Notes: generated by a model not told the origin, from the letters alone. A stretch of DNA of 64,000 nucleotides from Sphingomonas sp. Y57 (GCF_001015195.1 NZ_LDES01000016.1:49881-113880); one strand, 5' to 3'. Shown: positions 26,218 through 34,855, counted from the stretch's first letter. Numbers and translations: made by a program.

Positions 26218-26388
26218 ATCATCTCCTATGCTATTCGCCGACTATGGATGCCGCAGGAAAACGGCGTGCGAATGAAAGCTTGGCTTATAAGAATATTGAT
26301 GCCATGTTGAATGGCGTTTGTAAATAGCGACTCTCGGAAACGGGAATCAGCCGTTTTCCAGAGGCGGAGACGGAATCGGGGAGAGGCA
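26218..26388. promoter_or_regulatory. Divergent promoter region, MetE-like operon and aldolase operon
   Basis: 171 bases without a gene. An AT-rich core (26270-26330) contains CTTATAAGAATATTGATG. On the minus strand, TTTCATTCG (around 26270) also occurs at 17960-17968 in the receptor/transporter promoter region. GGGGAGAG just before 26389 is the ribosome binding site of the aldolase gene. Confidence 0.4.
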
Positions 26389-27159
26389 ATGTTCAATGCC
26401 GCGGTGAAGCATAAGCTGGAAGCGGGCGAGGTCGTGTTCGGCAGCTTCTTCAAGTTCGATTCGGCGCCGATGGCCGAACTGTTCGGCCTGTCGGGGTTCG
26501 ATTTCCTGATCATCGACGGCGAGCATGGCTGCTACACCCATGCGGGGATCGAGAATATCGTCCGCACCTGCGAGCTGGTGGGGATGAGCAGCGTCGTACG
26601 CACGCCCGACGCCGCGGAAGCCAATATCCTCCACGTCCTCGACAGCGGCGCCAGCGGCATCCAGATTCCCTCGCTCAAGAGTGCGGCCGAGGTGCGGGAG
26701 GTGATCGCCCGGGCCAAATATTGGCCGATCGGTGAGCGCGGATCGGCGCGCGGCTGCCGCGCTGCGGCCTATGGTCTGTCGGGCGCCGACTATGAGGCGC
26801 GCGCCAATCGCGACACGCTGGTCTCGGTCCATGTCGAGAACAAGGAGATGGTCGCGGACGTCGAGGCATTGTGCGCGGTCGAGCACCTCGACGTGCTGTT
26901 CATCGGACCCGGGGACCTCAGCCAGTCGCTCGGCCATCCGGGCAATGCCGGACATCCCGACGTCGTCGCGGCGATCGATCGGGTGATCGAGGTCGCCGCC
27001 GGTCGCAAGCATATCGGCACGGTCGTCAGCAATGCCGAGCAGCTCAGGGCCTATGTCGAACGCGGCGTGAAATATATTGCCTGGCAGTCCGACCTCGTCA
27101 TGGTCCGCAACATGCTCAAGGCCGCGGTCGCGAACTTCGGGCCCTATCGCGCGGCATGA
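26389..27159 (+). CDS. HpcH/HpaI-family class II aldolase
   Basis: 256 residues from the ATG at 26389. Family motifs are VFGSFFKFDSAPMAELFGL, FLIIDGEHGCYTHAG (metal/acid region), VRTPDAAEANILHVLDSGASGIQIP, and FIGPGDLSQSLGHPG. HpcH/HpaI enzymes are metal-dependent aldolases that release pyruvate or a similar keto acid, often as the last step of aromatic meta-cleavage routes. The length is normal (about 250-265). A CMD gene and an AAHS transporter gene follow in the same direction, so this is likely a three-gene operon. The precise aldol substrate is not determinable. Confidence 0.88.
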   Translation: MFNAAVKHKLEAGEVVFGSFFKFDSAPMAELFGLSGFDFLIIDGEHGCYTHAGIENIVRTCELVGMSSVVRTPDAAEANILHVLDSGASGIQIPSLKSAAEVREVIARAKYWPIGERGSARGCRAAAYGLSGADYEARANRDTLVSVHVENKEMVADVEALCAVEHLDVLFIGPGDLSQSLGHPGNAGHPDVVAAIDRVIEVAAGRKHIGTVVSNAEQLRAYVERGVKYIAWQSDLVMVRNMLKAAVANFGPYRAA

Positions 27160-27178
27160 CCAGAGGAGATGTGAGGCG

Positions 27179-27517
27179 ATGAAGCGACCGGCAGGCGGGC
27201 GGGGCAAGGAACTGGCGGCAGTGGCGCCGCTGCTCGACCAGATCACCGAGGACATCCTCTACGGCAAGGTGTGGGAACGCGAGGAACTGTCTCCGCGGGA
27301 TCGCAGCCTCATCACCATCACCTGCCTTGTCGCGCTCGGCCGCGAACAGGCGCAGGGCCACATGGAATATGGCATCGAGAACGGCCTCACGGTCGAGGAG
27401 ATCGGGGAGGCGATCGCCCATATCGCCTTCTATGCGGGCTGGCCGGTGGCGGTGAGCGCCGCGCGGCGGCTGAAGACGATCGTCGATGCGCGCGACGCCA
27501 CGCAAGGCAAGGAATAG
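27179..27517 (+). CDS. Carboxymuconolactone decarboxylase (CMD) family protein
   Basis: 112 residues. It is a close paralogue of the 7052-7378 protein; both begin MKRPxGxxGxELAA, share VWERExLSxRDRSL, and end with an AFYAxWPxxVSAxR helix. No CxxC is present. The 108-112-residue pair probably forms its own subtype distinct from the 129-residue copy. It sits between the aldolase and an AAHS transporter gene and is preceded by TGAGGCG. Confidence 0.82.
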   Translation: MKRPAGGRGKELAAVAPLLDQITEDILYGKVWEREELSPRDRSLITITCLVALGREQAQGHMEYGIENGLTVEEIGEAIAHIAFYAGWPVAVSAARRLKTIVDARDATQGKE

Positions 27518-27553
27518 CCGGCCATCGACCGGCGGCGAGGGAGAGGATCTAGC

Positions 27554-28918
27554 ATGGCACAATCGGACGAGGCCGCACGAACGGGCCCGATCGATATCGA
27601 GAGCTTTCTGGACGGGGTGAAATTCTCGTCCTTCCACATCCGCGTCATGCTGATCGGCGCGCTGGTGATGATGGTGGACGGCTTCGATCTCGGCGTACTG
27701 AGCTGGGTGCTGCCCAAGGTTTCCGACGATTTCGGGGTGACCCGCACATCGTTGACCTGGGTGCTGTCCACGCAGCAGGCGGGGATGGTGCTGGGCGCCT
27801 ATCTGATCGCGCCGATCGCCGACCAGATCGGGCGCAAGCGGCTGCTCCTGCTCTGCCTGCTCGCCGTTTCGGCGAGCTGCTTCGTGACGATCTTCGTGAA
27901 CAGCGTGATGGCGCTCGCGATGTGCCGGCTCGTCACGGGCATGTTCGCCAGCGCCGTGATCGCCAACATGGTGGCCCTCGCTTCCGAACTGGCGCCTGCG
28001 CGGCGACGTTCGACGATGGTGACGATGGTGCTGGCGGGATCGATGCCGGGCGCGATCCTGGGATCGGCGATGCAGGCCTTCCTGCTCAACCAGCATGGCT
28101 GGCACATCGCCTTCTGGATCGGCACCGGGCTGCCGCTGCTGCTGCTGCCGATCATGGTCTTCTTCCTGCCCGAAAGCCCGAAATTCCTGGCTGCCCGCAA
28201 CCCTTCCGATCCACGCCTGCTGCGCACGCTGGAGGCGCTGGCACCGGGACAGGGGGCGATCGAGATCGCTCCGCCGCCGGCGCGCGCGGCCAAAGGCGGC
28301 AGCGTGGCGCTGGTGCGCGAGCTGTTCGCGCCGGGCCTCGCCCTGCCGACGATCCTCCTGTGGCTCGCCTTCATCAGTTCGTTCGGGTTCATCAGCGCGG
28401 CGCTGTGGAAGACGACGGTATTCCACGACCTCATCGGTCTGAACTGGAAGCAGGTCGCCATCACCACCGCGCTCGGCACCGGGTTCGGTGCGGTCGGCAT
28501 GGTGACGATCGGGATGATGATCGACCGCTTCGGCTTCCGCGCGATCGTACCGACCTATTTCGTGATCGCGTCGATGGCGGCGGTCGGCATGGCGTTGTTC
28601 GCGCCCGGATGGGGCATGTACGTCGCGCTCGCGATCAACGCGACGATGCAACATGCTGCCCATGCCGGCCTCGCCTCCATCGCTTCAACGCTCTATCCCA
28701 CGCGCAACCGCGCCACCGGGGTAGGCTGGGCCTATGGTGCGGGGCGGGCGGCGTCGATCGTCGGCCCGATGTACGGCGCGCTGGCGCTGGAACATCATTG
28801 GGGGGCGCTGGGCTATTTCTTCCTGCTCGCCGCGCCGCTCGCTTCGGCCGGGATCGTCATCTGGCTGCTGCTGACGGTGAAGCCGCTTGCCCGGGTCGGG
28901 CATGTGGCGGGGCACTAG
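27554..28918 (+). CDS. MFS transporter, AAHS type
   Basis: 454 residues. It begins PIDIESFLDGVKFSSFHIRV, followed by the AAHS helix-1 motif MMVDGFDLGVLSWVLPKV and loop PIADQIGRKRLLL. The same layout (SFLDGxxFxxFH, then DGxxL and GWVLPK) is found in the transporter at 32059-33414, making these two the second paralogous pair in the window. Conserved acidic residues in helix 1 support proton-coupled uptake of an aromatic acid. It is likely the last gene of the aldolase operon. Confidence 0.87.
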   Translation: MAQSDEAARTGPIDIESFLDGVKFSSFHIRVMLIGALVMMVDGFDLGVLSWVLPKVSDDFGVTRTSLTWVLSTQQAGMVLGAYLIAPIADQIGRKRLLLLCLLAVSASCFVTIFVNSVMALAMCRLVTGMFASAVIANMVALASELAPARRRSTMVTMVLAGSMPGAILGSAMQAFLLNQHGWHIAFWIGTGLPLLLLPIMVFFLPESPKFLAARNPSDPRLLRTLEALAPGQGAIEIAPPPARAAKGGSVALVRELFAPGLALPTILLWLAFISSFGFISAALWKTTVFHDLIGLNWKQVAITTALGTGFGAVGMVTIGMMIDRFGFRAIVPTYFVIASMAAVGMALFAPGWGMYVALAINATMQHAAHAGLASIASTLYPTRNRATGVGWAYGAGRAASIVGPMYGALALEHHWGALGYFFLLAAPLASAGIVIWLLLTVKPLARVGHVAGH

Positions 28919-28947
28919 AGCCAGTTTCAATCAATCCGAAACTGACT
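28919..28947. terminator. Hairpin between convergent MFS and marR genes
   Basis: A 10-bp inverted repeat with one mismatch (28919-28928 with 28938-28947; the perfect core is CAGTTTC/GAAACTG) encloses a 9-base loop. TTTGGG follows on the plus strand. Its position directly after the MFS stop suits a terminator. Confidence 0.5.
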
Positions 28948-29009
28948 TTGGGCGATGGACAGCGCCCGTCGCCCGGTTCCGGTCGGGATGACGGGCCGGG
29001 TTCGAGACC

Positions 29010-29534
29010 TCAGACCCGCTGGACGCCGGCGCGGCGATATTCTTCGGTGAATTCCTCGGCCTCGATCTCCGCGTCGTCCTGATTGGGAGCGCTCAGCGAT
29101 TCGAGCAGGCGGGTGAGGAAGCCGCGCAGCGCGTCCTGCTCCTCGGCGCCGAGCGGGGACATGATTTCGCGCTCCAGCGCGCGGCTGTCCTTCTGGCACT
29201 GACGCAGGATATCCTCGCCCGCCGGTGTCAGGCGCAACTCCAGGAGGCGCTTGTTGGTCGAGCTCACCTGCCGGTCGATCAGTGCCTTGGTCTCGAGGAT
29301 GGCGATCTGCTTGATCATCGTCTGCGGCTTCACGTCGTACAGCCGCGCCAGTTCGGCCGAGCTGGTGCCGGGTTTCGACGAGAGCGTCGTCAGGATACGG
29401 AACTGGACCGCCGTGATGCCGAGCGGCTGGAACACCGATTCCAGCCGGACATAGGCCTTGTACTGGACCTGCTTGACGAGATGGAGGATCGAGGGCGGGT
29501 GGCGATCCTTCTTCGGGCGAGCGGCTTTGTCCAT
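29010..29534 (-). CDS. MarR-family transcriptional regulator
   Basis: 174 residues. The winged helix-turn-helix is visible: GITAVQFRILTTLSSKPGTS, AELARLYDVKPQTMIKQIAIL, then the wing SSTNKRLLELRLTPAGEDIL, flanked by dimerisation helices. MarR proteins of catabolic clusters usually repress transport and degradation genes and release DNA on binding an aromatic acid or its CoA ester. It is the only MarR-type gene in the first 34 kb, so it is the leading candidate regulator of the cluster; AT-rich motifs in several intergenic regions could be its operators. It is transcribed alone, convergent with the MFS gene. Confidence 0.85.
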   Translation of the reverse strand: MDKAARPKKDRHPPSILHLVKQVQYKAYVRLESVFQPLGITAVQFRILTTLSSKPGTSSAELARLYDVKPQTMIKQIAILETKALIDRQVSSTNKRLLELRLTPAGEDILRQCQKDSRALEREIMSPLGAEEQDALRGFLTRLLESLSAPNQDDAEIEAEEFTEEYRRAGVQRV

Positions 29535-29624
29535 GGCCCTTACTGTCCGATCGAAGGCGGCATGTCCAGCATCGACAGGCCCGGAAAATGGGGCGCCCGC
29601 ACCGCGGACGCCCCGCGCGACGAG

Positions 29625-30836
29625 CTATTTGCCCTTGAGCCGCCGGGTCGCCAGCGCCGCACCCTCGGCCATCGCCGACAGCTTGGCCCATACGATCTCC
29701 TCATGCCCGACCCGCGATCCGATGCCGCAGTCGGTGCCGGCCTGGATGTTCTCCATGCCGACCAGGCTCGCGAAGTTGACGAGCCGCTCGGCGACCAGTT
29801 CGGGATGCTCGACCAGGTCGGTCATGTGGCCGACGACGCCGGGGACGAGGATCTTGCCCTCGGGCAGCTTCACATCCTCCCATATGCGCCATTCGTGCGC
29901 ATGGCGGACGTTGCTCGCCTCGAAGCTGTAGGCCTGGGCCTTCACCTTCAGCAGCAGGTCGACGATGTGGCGGAACTCGATGTCGTGGACGTGCGGACGA
30001 TGGCCGCTGCCCCAGCACATGTGGAAGCGGACCTGCTCCTCGGGCAGGCCGTCCAGCGCATGGTTGATCACCTCGACCGCGAAGTTCAGATAGTCGCGAT
30101 ATTGCTCGACCGACCAGTCGGGGTAGAACATCCAGCTGGTCGCGAATTCAGGTTCGTCGACCTGGACGATCAGTCCGGCGTCGGTGATCGCCTTATATTC
30201 ATTCCGCATCGCCGCGGCGACAGCCATCATATAGTCGCGCTCGTCGGCATAATGGGCGTTGCGTGCGCCGGCGCCGGCGCTGAGCGGCCCAAGCGCGGCG
30301 ATGAAGCCCTCGACCCGATCCTCCTTACCCTTGAGCGCGGTCCTGAGCGCATCGATGTCGCCCTGGATTGCCTCCTGTCCGACATAGGTCAGCGGGCCGG
30401 TGCAGACCTTCTCGGTCGCCGGGCGCTTTGGCGCATTGCCGGGAGTCATGAAGCCGGGGCGGACCGGGCCTCCCGCGCCGGCGAACCACAGTCCGGATTC
30501 ATAAAAGCCCGGAAAGTCGCGGCGGTCGCGCTCGCCGGGGCCGGCCCGCTTCGGCGTCGCCGACGGGTCGCGCGGCAGGGTTTCCCAGCCGGCCACCCGG
30601 CTCTGGATGTAGCTCGTATAGCTGCCCATGTTGGCGGCCTTCACATATTCGCCGTCGTTGATGACGGTGACGCCGCAGGCGATCTGCTTGTCGACCACTT
30701 CCTGCACCGCAAGCGGCAACCGCTTCTCGATCGCCGCGCGGTTGCGGTCCGCATCGACGAGCAGCGCGTCGAGGTCGGCCGGTCGGGGCAGGTTGCCGCC
30801 ATGGGTGGTCAAGATCCGGTCGGTGGAACGGCGCAT
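29625..30836 (-). CDS. MetE-like zinc methyltransferase, second copy
   Basis: 403 residues from the ATG at 30836 (GGAGAGAGACAGG upstream). It is a paralogue of the 25009-26217 protein. Both begin MRRSTxRILTTHxG, and both keep the putative zinc ligands, here HMC in VRFHMCWGSG, Glu in YSFEASNVRHAHEW and Cys in IQAGTDCGIGS. The folate-binding half of MetE is missing. A role in moving a methyl or other alkyl group to a thiol acceptor is plausible; true methionine synthesis is unlikely without the N-terminal half. It follows an NHL-propeller gene in the same direction with a 34-base gap. Confidence 0.78.
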   Translation of the reverse strand: MRRSTDRILTTHGGNLPRPADLDALLVDADRNRAAIEKRLPLAVQEVVDKQIACGVTVINDGEYVKAANMGSYTSYIQSRVAGWETLPRDPSATPKRAGPGERDRRDFPGFYESGLWFAGAGGPVRPGFMTPGNAPKRPATEKVCTGPLTYVGQEAIQGDIDALRTALKGKEDRVEGFIAALGPLSAGAGARNAHYADERDYMMAVAAAMRNEYKAITDAGLIVQVDEPEFATSWMFYPDWSVEQYRDYLNFAVEVINHALDGLPEEQVRFHMCWGSGHRPHVHDIEFRHIVDLLLKVKAQAYSFEASNVRHAHEWRIWEDVKLPEGKILVPGVVGHMTDLVEHPELVAERLVNFASLVGMENIQAGTDCGIGSRVGHEEIVWAKLSAMAEGAALATRRLKGK

Positions 30837-30870
30837 ATCCTGTCTCTCTCCTGATGATCGGCCGGGCGGT

Positions 30871-31890
30871 TCAGCGCCGGCGCGTGAATTTCTGGATCTG
30901 GTGGCTGGCATGGGCTTCGTCGATCCAGCCGGGCCGCAGCGCGAAGCTGTAGGTCACCTCGGCGACATAGACGTCGCCGCGGCCGTCGACCGCGATCGCA
31001 TGGGGCGCGATGAAGTTACCCGGCGCATGGCGCTGTTCGGACGAGCCGCCCCAGCGATCGAGCACCCGCCCGTCACGGTCGAGCACGCTCACCCGGGCCG
31101 GCCGGTCGTCGCGCATCTCGCCATGGACGAAGCTCTTCTTACCCTTGGGGCGCCACAGCTCGGCGACATAGACCAGGCCATCGGCGTCGATCGCGAGGTC
31201 GCAGGGGCGCTGGATGTCGGTCCACTGGTCGAGGAAGGCGCCATCGGCCGAGAATATCTGGATGCGGTCATTCTCCCGGTCGCAGACGAGGACGCGCCCG
31301 TCGACGTCGCAGCCGATGCCGTGCGGCAGGTGGAACTCGCCTGGTCCGGTACCGATCTCGCCCCAGCTCTGGATCAACTCGCCCTCGGCCGAGAAGCGGT
31401 GGACGCGGCAATTGCCGTAGCCGTCGGCGACATAGAGCTCCCCGCTCGGGGCCACGGCGAGGTTGGTGCAGCGGTTGAACGGCCCGCCCGGGTAGCGGAT
31501 GCATTCGCAGGCGTGGACATCATAGGGTGGCTTGGGATCATAGCCGGTGTCCGACGCCTGGCCGGGCACGCCCAGCGTCATGATCGGTGCACCGTCGAGC
31601 GTGAACACCCGGATGCTGTGGTCGCCATTGTCGACGCAATAGACCCGGTCGTCCGGGCCGATCGTCAGCCCGTGCGCCATGGTGAAGATGTCATCGCCCC
31701 AATGATGGAGATAGTTGCCGTCGCGGTCATAGACCAGCACGCGGGCTGGGAAACGGGTGAACAGATAGACCCGGTCTTGCGAATCGACCGCGACGCCGGT
31801 GACGTCACGATGGCTGATTCCCGGGGGAATCCGCTCCCACCCGGCATCGACGTCGAAACGGGGTACGGAAACATGGGTGACCGGCGACAT
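30871..31890 (-). CDS. NHL-repeat / SMP-30-like beta-propeller protein
   Basis: 339 residues made of about six repeats of the type VAVDSQDRVYLF, LTIGPDDRVYCVDNGDHSIRVF, LAVAPSGELYVADGYGNCRVHRF, IGCDVDGRVLVCDRENDRIQIF, LAIDADGLVYVAE, IAVDGRGDVYVAE. This is a classic six-bladed NHL propeller, as in peptidyl-hydroxyglycine lyase-like and gluconolactonase-like proteins. No signal peptide is seen, so it is probably cytoplasmic. It might be a lactonase or lyase of the pathway; metal-ligand residues could not be assigned. It shares direction with the MetE-like gene and is divergent from an AAHS transporter gene. Confidence 0.75.
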   Translation of the reverse strand: MSPVTHVSVPRFDVDAGWERIPPGISHRDVTGVAVDSQDRVYLFTRFPARVLVYDRDGNYLHHWGDDIFTMAHGLTIGPDDRVYCVDNGDHSIRVFTLDGAPIMTLGVPGQASDTGYDPKPPYDVHACECIRYPGGPFNRCTNLAVAPSGELYVADGYGNCRVHRFSAEGELIQSWGEIGTGPGEFHLPHGIGCDVDGRVLVCDRENDRIQIFSADGAFLDQWTDIQRPCDLAIDADGLVYVAELWRPKGKKSFVHGEMRDDRPARVSVLDRDGRVLDRWGGSSEQRHAPGNFIAPHAIAVDGRGDVYVAEVTYSFALRPGWIDEAHASHQIQKFTRRR

Positions 31891-31991
31891 CTTTCTCCCT
31901 TCCTGTCCACCCGCCGCCGCGAGCGTTGGGCCCGCTGTACGAAATTACGCGATGGAATTCTACTATTATGAATGGCATATGATAAAGATGA

Positions 31992-32020
31992 TTGACAGCC
32001 TGCCTGATGATCTGTTCTAT
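31992..32020 (+). promoter_or_regulatory. Probable sigma-70 promoter of the fourth AAHS transporter operon
   Basis: TTGACA (31992-31997) and TTCTAT (32015-32020) are separated by 17 bases. The surrounding 31940-32020 stretch is AT-rich compared with the flanking genes. The promoter lies 39 bases before the chosen ATG at 32059. Confidence 0.55.
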
Positions 32021-32058
32021 CCGATCGACGGCAATTGCGGCCAGGGGAGGATTTCTGG

Positions 32059-33414
32059 ATGGCGGGCGCGGGTTCCGGGTCGGTCGATGTCGACTCCTTT
32101 CTGGACGGTCTGAGGTTCAACCGCTTCCACCTGACGGTGCTGATCCTCTGCACGCTGCTTACGGCGATCGACGGCTACGAGCTTTACGTGGTCGGCTGGG
32201 TGCTGCCCAAGCTGGCCGAGGACTTCGGCGTGCCGCGCACGGCCATCACCTCCGCGATGATCGCGCAGCAGGTCGGCATGCTGCTCGGCGCCTTCGTCAT
32301 TCCACCGATGGCCGATCGGTTTGGACGGCCGCGTGTCCTGCTCGCCTGCTACGGCGGAATGACGCTCAGTGCACTGGCGATCGTGCACACCCATTCGCTG
32401 GTGCCGTTCGCCGCCTGGCGCTTCGTCGCCGGACTGTGCGGCACGGCGATGGTGCCCATCCTCGTCACACTGGCGTCGGAAACGGCGCCGCAGCGGCTGC
32501 GATCGACGATGAGCACGATCACCGTGTCGGGCACGATGATCGGCGCTCTGCTCGGCGCGGCGATGCAGGCTTTCGTGCTTGAGCCCTTCGGCTGGCGGGG
32601 CGCCTTCTGGATCGCGGCGGCGATGCCGGCGATCATGCTGCCGCTGATCTGGTTTCTCCTGCCCGAATCGCTGCGTTCGATGGCGGCGCGCAATCCGGAT
32701 GATCCCCGCATTCAGGCCCTCGCCGACCGAATGCGCGCGGTGGGCGACGCACCGGTCCCCGTCCATGCCGTCGCCCGTGGAAAGGAGACGCGCAAGCGCG
32801 CGCTGCTGTCCGACATCCTGGGGCCGGGCCAACTGCTCAAGACGCTGCTGATGTGGGCGGTCGCGATCTCCAGCTTCGTGTTCATCACCGCGGGCGTGTG
32901 GAAGACGACGATCTTCAAGGATGTCGTCGGACTGAACTGGCAACAGGTCGCCGCGATCAACGCGACCAACACCGTCGCCGGCCTCGCGGGCATGGTGCTG
33001 ATCGGCTATTGTATCGACCGGCTCGGCTTCAAGCTGGTGATGACCTGGACCTTCCTCCTCGCGGCGGCGGGCGCGGTTATGATCGGCGTGCTCGCACCCG
33101 GTGCGGGGATGTTCGTCGCGGTCTTCGCCATGGCGATATTCCAGCATGGCGGGCAGGCGGGCATCGCCGCGATGGCAGCCGCGCTCTATCCGCCCAGCCA
33201 TCGCGCTACCGGCGTGGGCTGGGCCTATGGAGCGGGACGGATTGCCTCGATCTTCGCGCCGCTGTTCGGCAATTTCGTGCTGGGCGAGGGGTTCGGCGCG
33301 GTCGGCATCTTCGCGTTGCTGGCGGTGCCGCTGGCCTCGGCGGGCATCTTCTCCTTCTGGCTGATGAGCCTGCCAGGCACCCCCACCATCACCCGCGCCA
33401 ATCTGAAGCATTGA
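32059..33414 (+). CDS. MFS transporter, AAHS type
   Basis: 451 residues from the ATG at 32059, which has AGGGGAGGA at a good distance; a TTG at 32035 is in frame but poorly placed. Features are VDSFLDGLRFNRFHLTV, the helix-1 motif TAIDGYELYVVGWVLPKL and loop PMADRFGRPRVLL. It is paralogous to the transporter at 27554-28918. It heads a rightward operon with a LigI-like amidohydrolase (3-base gap) and an NTF2-like protein, which suggests import and hydrolysis of a lactone or ring-cleavage acid. Confidence 0.87.
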   Translation: MAGAGSGSVDVDSFLDGLRFNRFHLTVLILCTLLTAIDGYELYVVGWVLPKLAEDFGVPRTAITSAMIAQQVGMLLGAFVIPPMADRFGRPRVLLACYGGMTLSALAIVHTHSLVPFAAWRFVAGLCGTAMVPILVTLASETAPQRLRSTMSTITVSGTMIGALLGAAMQAFVLEPFGWRGAFWIAAAMPAIMLPLIWFLLPESLRSMAARNPDDPRIQALADRMRAVGDAPVPVHAVARGKETRKRALLSDILGPGQLLKTLLMWAVAISSFVFITAGVWKTTIFKDVVGLNWQQVAAINATNTVAGLAGMVLIGYCIDRLGFKLVMTWTFLLAAAGAVMIGVLAPGAGMFVAVFAMAIFQHGGQAGIAAMAAALYPPSHRATGVGWAYGAGRIASIFAPLFGNFVLGEGFGAVGIFALLAVPLASAGIFSFWLMSLPGTPTITRANLKH

Positions 33415-33417
33415 ACC

Positions 33418-34239
33418 ATGGCCGACGAGGCGGCAGCAGCGGAGGGCGCAGCCCCGGTCGTGGACGGCCACGCCCATGTCTTCACCCGGACGACCCCGCT
33501 CGCGGCCGATGCCCATGCGCGGCCCGATTATGACTATACGGTCGACGACTGGCTGGCCGAGATGGCGCGCCACGGCCTGCGCTATGGCGTAGTCGCTGCC
33601 GCCAGCCTCCATGGCGGCCACAACGACCACATAATATCGGCGCTGGCCGCCTATCCCGACCGGCTGCGCGGCACCGTCATCCTGCCGCCCGACGCCGACG
33701 CGCGACTGCTGCGCGATCTGACTGGGCGCGGCGTCGTCGGCGTGCGGCTGACCTGGCGGCGATTGGCGGGGCTACCCGATATCGGTGCCGATCCCTGGCG
33801 TTCGCACCTGCGCGCGCTTGCCGATGCGGGGCTGCATGTCGAGCTGCTCGCCGGCGATGACGACCTGCCCGTGCTGCTCCCCGCGCTGGCGGAATCCGGC
33901 GTCCGCGTCGTCGTCGATCATTTCGGCGTGCCCGGGCGTGATAAGGGCGCGCAAGGAGAGGGGATGGACGCGCTGCTCCGCGCCATTGACCGGGGCGGCA
34001 CCTGGGTGAAGATATCGGCCGGCTTCCGCATGGCATTCGAAACTGCGCGCGACTGCACCGCCCGGCTGCTCGCCGGGGCGGGGGCGGAGCGGCTGATCTG
34101 GGGAAGCGATGCCCCATTCGTGAACCATGAGGGCAGCGTCGACTATGCCGCCGCACTCGCCCTCTACCACCGCCTCGTCCCCGACGCCCCCACGCGCCAC
34201 GCGATCGACCGGACGGCGCTCGACCTCTATTTCACATGA
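33418..34239 (+). CDS. Amidohydrolase family 2 (LigI-like lactonase family), paralogue
   Basis: 273 residues. It is a clear paralogue of the 14858-15658 protein, with PVVDGHAHVFTRTTPLA, HARPDYDYTVDDWLAEM, GVVAAASLHGGHND, VVVDHFGVPG, and RLIWGSDAPFVNHEGSVDYAA. The HxH and terminal Asp metal ligands are retained. Both copies travel with an AAHS transporter gene (here directly upstream), so transporter-hydrolase pairs may have been duplicated as a unit. It is likely a lactonase or similar hydrolase acting on a cyclic acid. Confidence 0.8.
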   Translation: MADEAAAAEGAAPVVDGHAHVFTRTTPLAADAHARPDYDYTVDDWLAEMARHGLRYGVVAAASLHGGHNDHIISALAAYPDRLRGTVILPPDADARLLRDLTGRGVVGVRLTWRRLAGLPDIGADPWRSHLRALADAGLHVELLAGDDDLPVLLPALAESGVRVVVDHFGVPGRDKGAQGEGMDALLRAIDRGGTWVKISAGFRMAFETARDCTARLLAGAGAERLIWGSDAPFVNHEGSVDYAAALALYHRLVPDAPTRHAIDRTALDLYFT

Positions 34240-34252
34240 TGGAGCCGTACCG

Positions 34253-34699
34253 ATGAACCGCAGGGACAGGGCGATCGCCACCGCCGAGCTGCAGATGGGG
34301 CTCGCCGATTTCTGGCACGACGTCGACACGAACTGGGGCCGCCGCGCCGGGGAATATTACGCGCCCGAGGCGGTCTATGCATCGGGCAAGCTGCTGCTCG
34401 AAGGGCGTGAGGCGATCCAGAATTTCTATAGCTGGCGGGAGGCGCGGGGCGCCCGGGTGGCCGTCCACGCCTTCAGCAATTTCCGCGCCGAGTTCGACGG
34501 GCAGGGCGGCGCCACCGCCCACTGGTACATGCTGCTGTGGGGCGCAGACGGGGAAGCGCCGCTCGAGAGCACCGCTCCGACCCGGATCAGCCGTGCGACG
34601 GAGACGTTCCGCTGGGACGAAGCGGAAGGCCGCTGGCTTTGCACCCGTCGCGAGCTGGTCAATCTGTTCAAGGGCGGCGCGCAGCTCAACTTCAGCTGA
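34253..34699 (+). CDS. NTF2/SnoaL-like protein
   Basis: 148 residues from the ATG at 34253, 13 bases after the amidohydrolase stop. The alpha+beta cone-type fold is suggested by ADFWHDVDTNWGRRAGEYYAPEAVY, LLLEGREAIQNFYSWREARG and GGATAHWYMLLWGADG, ending TRRELVNLFKGG. SnoaL-like proteins act as isomerases, dehydratases or ring-hydroxylase beta-subunit-like partners, and many are uncharacterised. As the last gene of a transporter-lactonase operon it may be an isomerase of the ring-cleavage product; that is inference. Confidence 0.7.
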   Translation: MNRRDRAIATAELQMGLADFWHDVDTNWGRRAGEYYAPEAVYASGKLLLEGREAIQNFYSWREARGARVAVHAFSNFRAEFDGQGGATAHWYMLLWGADGEAPLESTAPTRISRATETFRWDEAEGRWLCTRRELVNLFKGGAQLNFS

Positions 34700-34805
34700 G
34701 TCGAAGCCCGACTGCCGACCTGGCATGGCGATCGATGGAGGGTCGGGAGAAGGGATCATGCGGAGGGGACCGCATTCAGGCCCGGAGATTGGGGGAGGAA
34801 GGCCC

Positions 34806-34849
34806 TTCTCCCCTCTCCCTTTTTCTCCCCTCCAGGGGAGAGGGGAGAA
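34806..34849. terminator. Bidirectional hairpin between convergent NTF2-like and ald genes
   Basis: A perfect 14-bp inverted repeat (34806-34819 with 34836-34849) encloses a 16-base loop that itself contains CTCCCC, half of a competing shorter hairpin with GGGGAG. It is followed by AAAA on the plus strand; the opposite strand has TTTT on its own 5' side and a T-rich loop. It separates the catabolic cluster from the alanine dehydrogenase gene. Confidence 0.65.
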
Positions 34850-34855
34850 AAGGCG

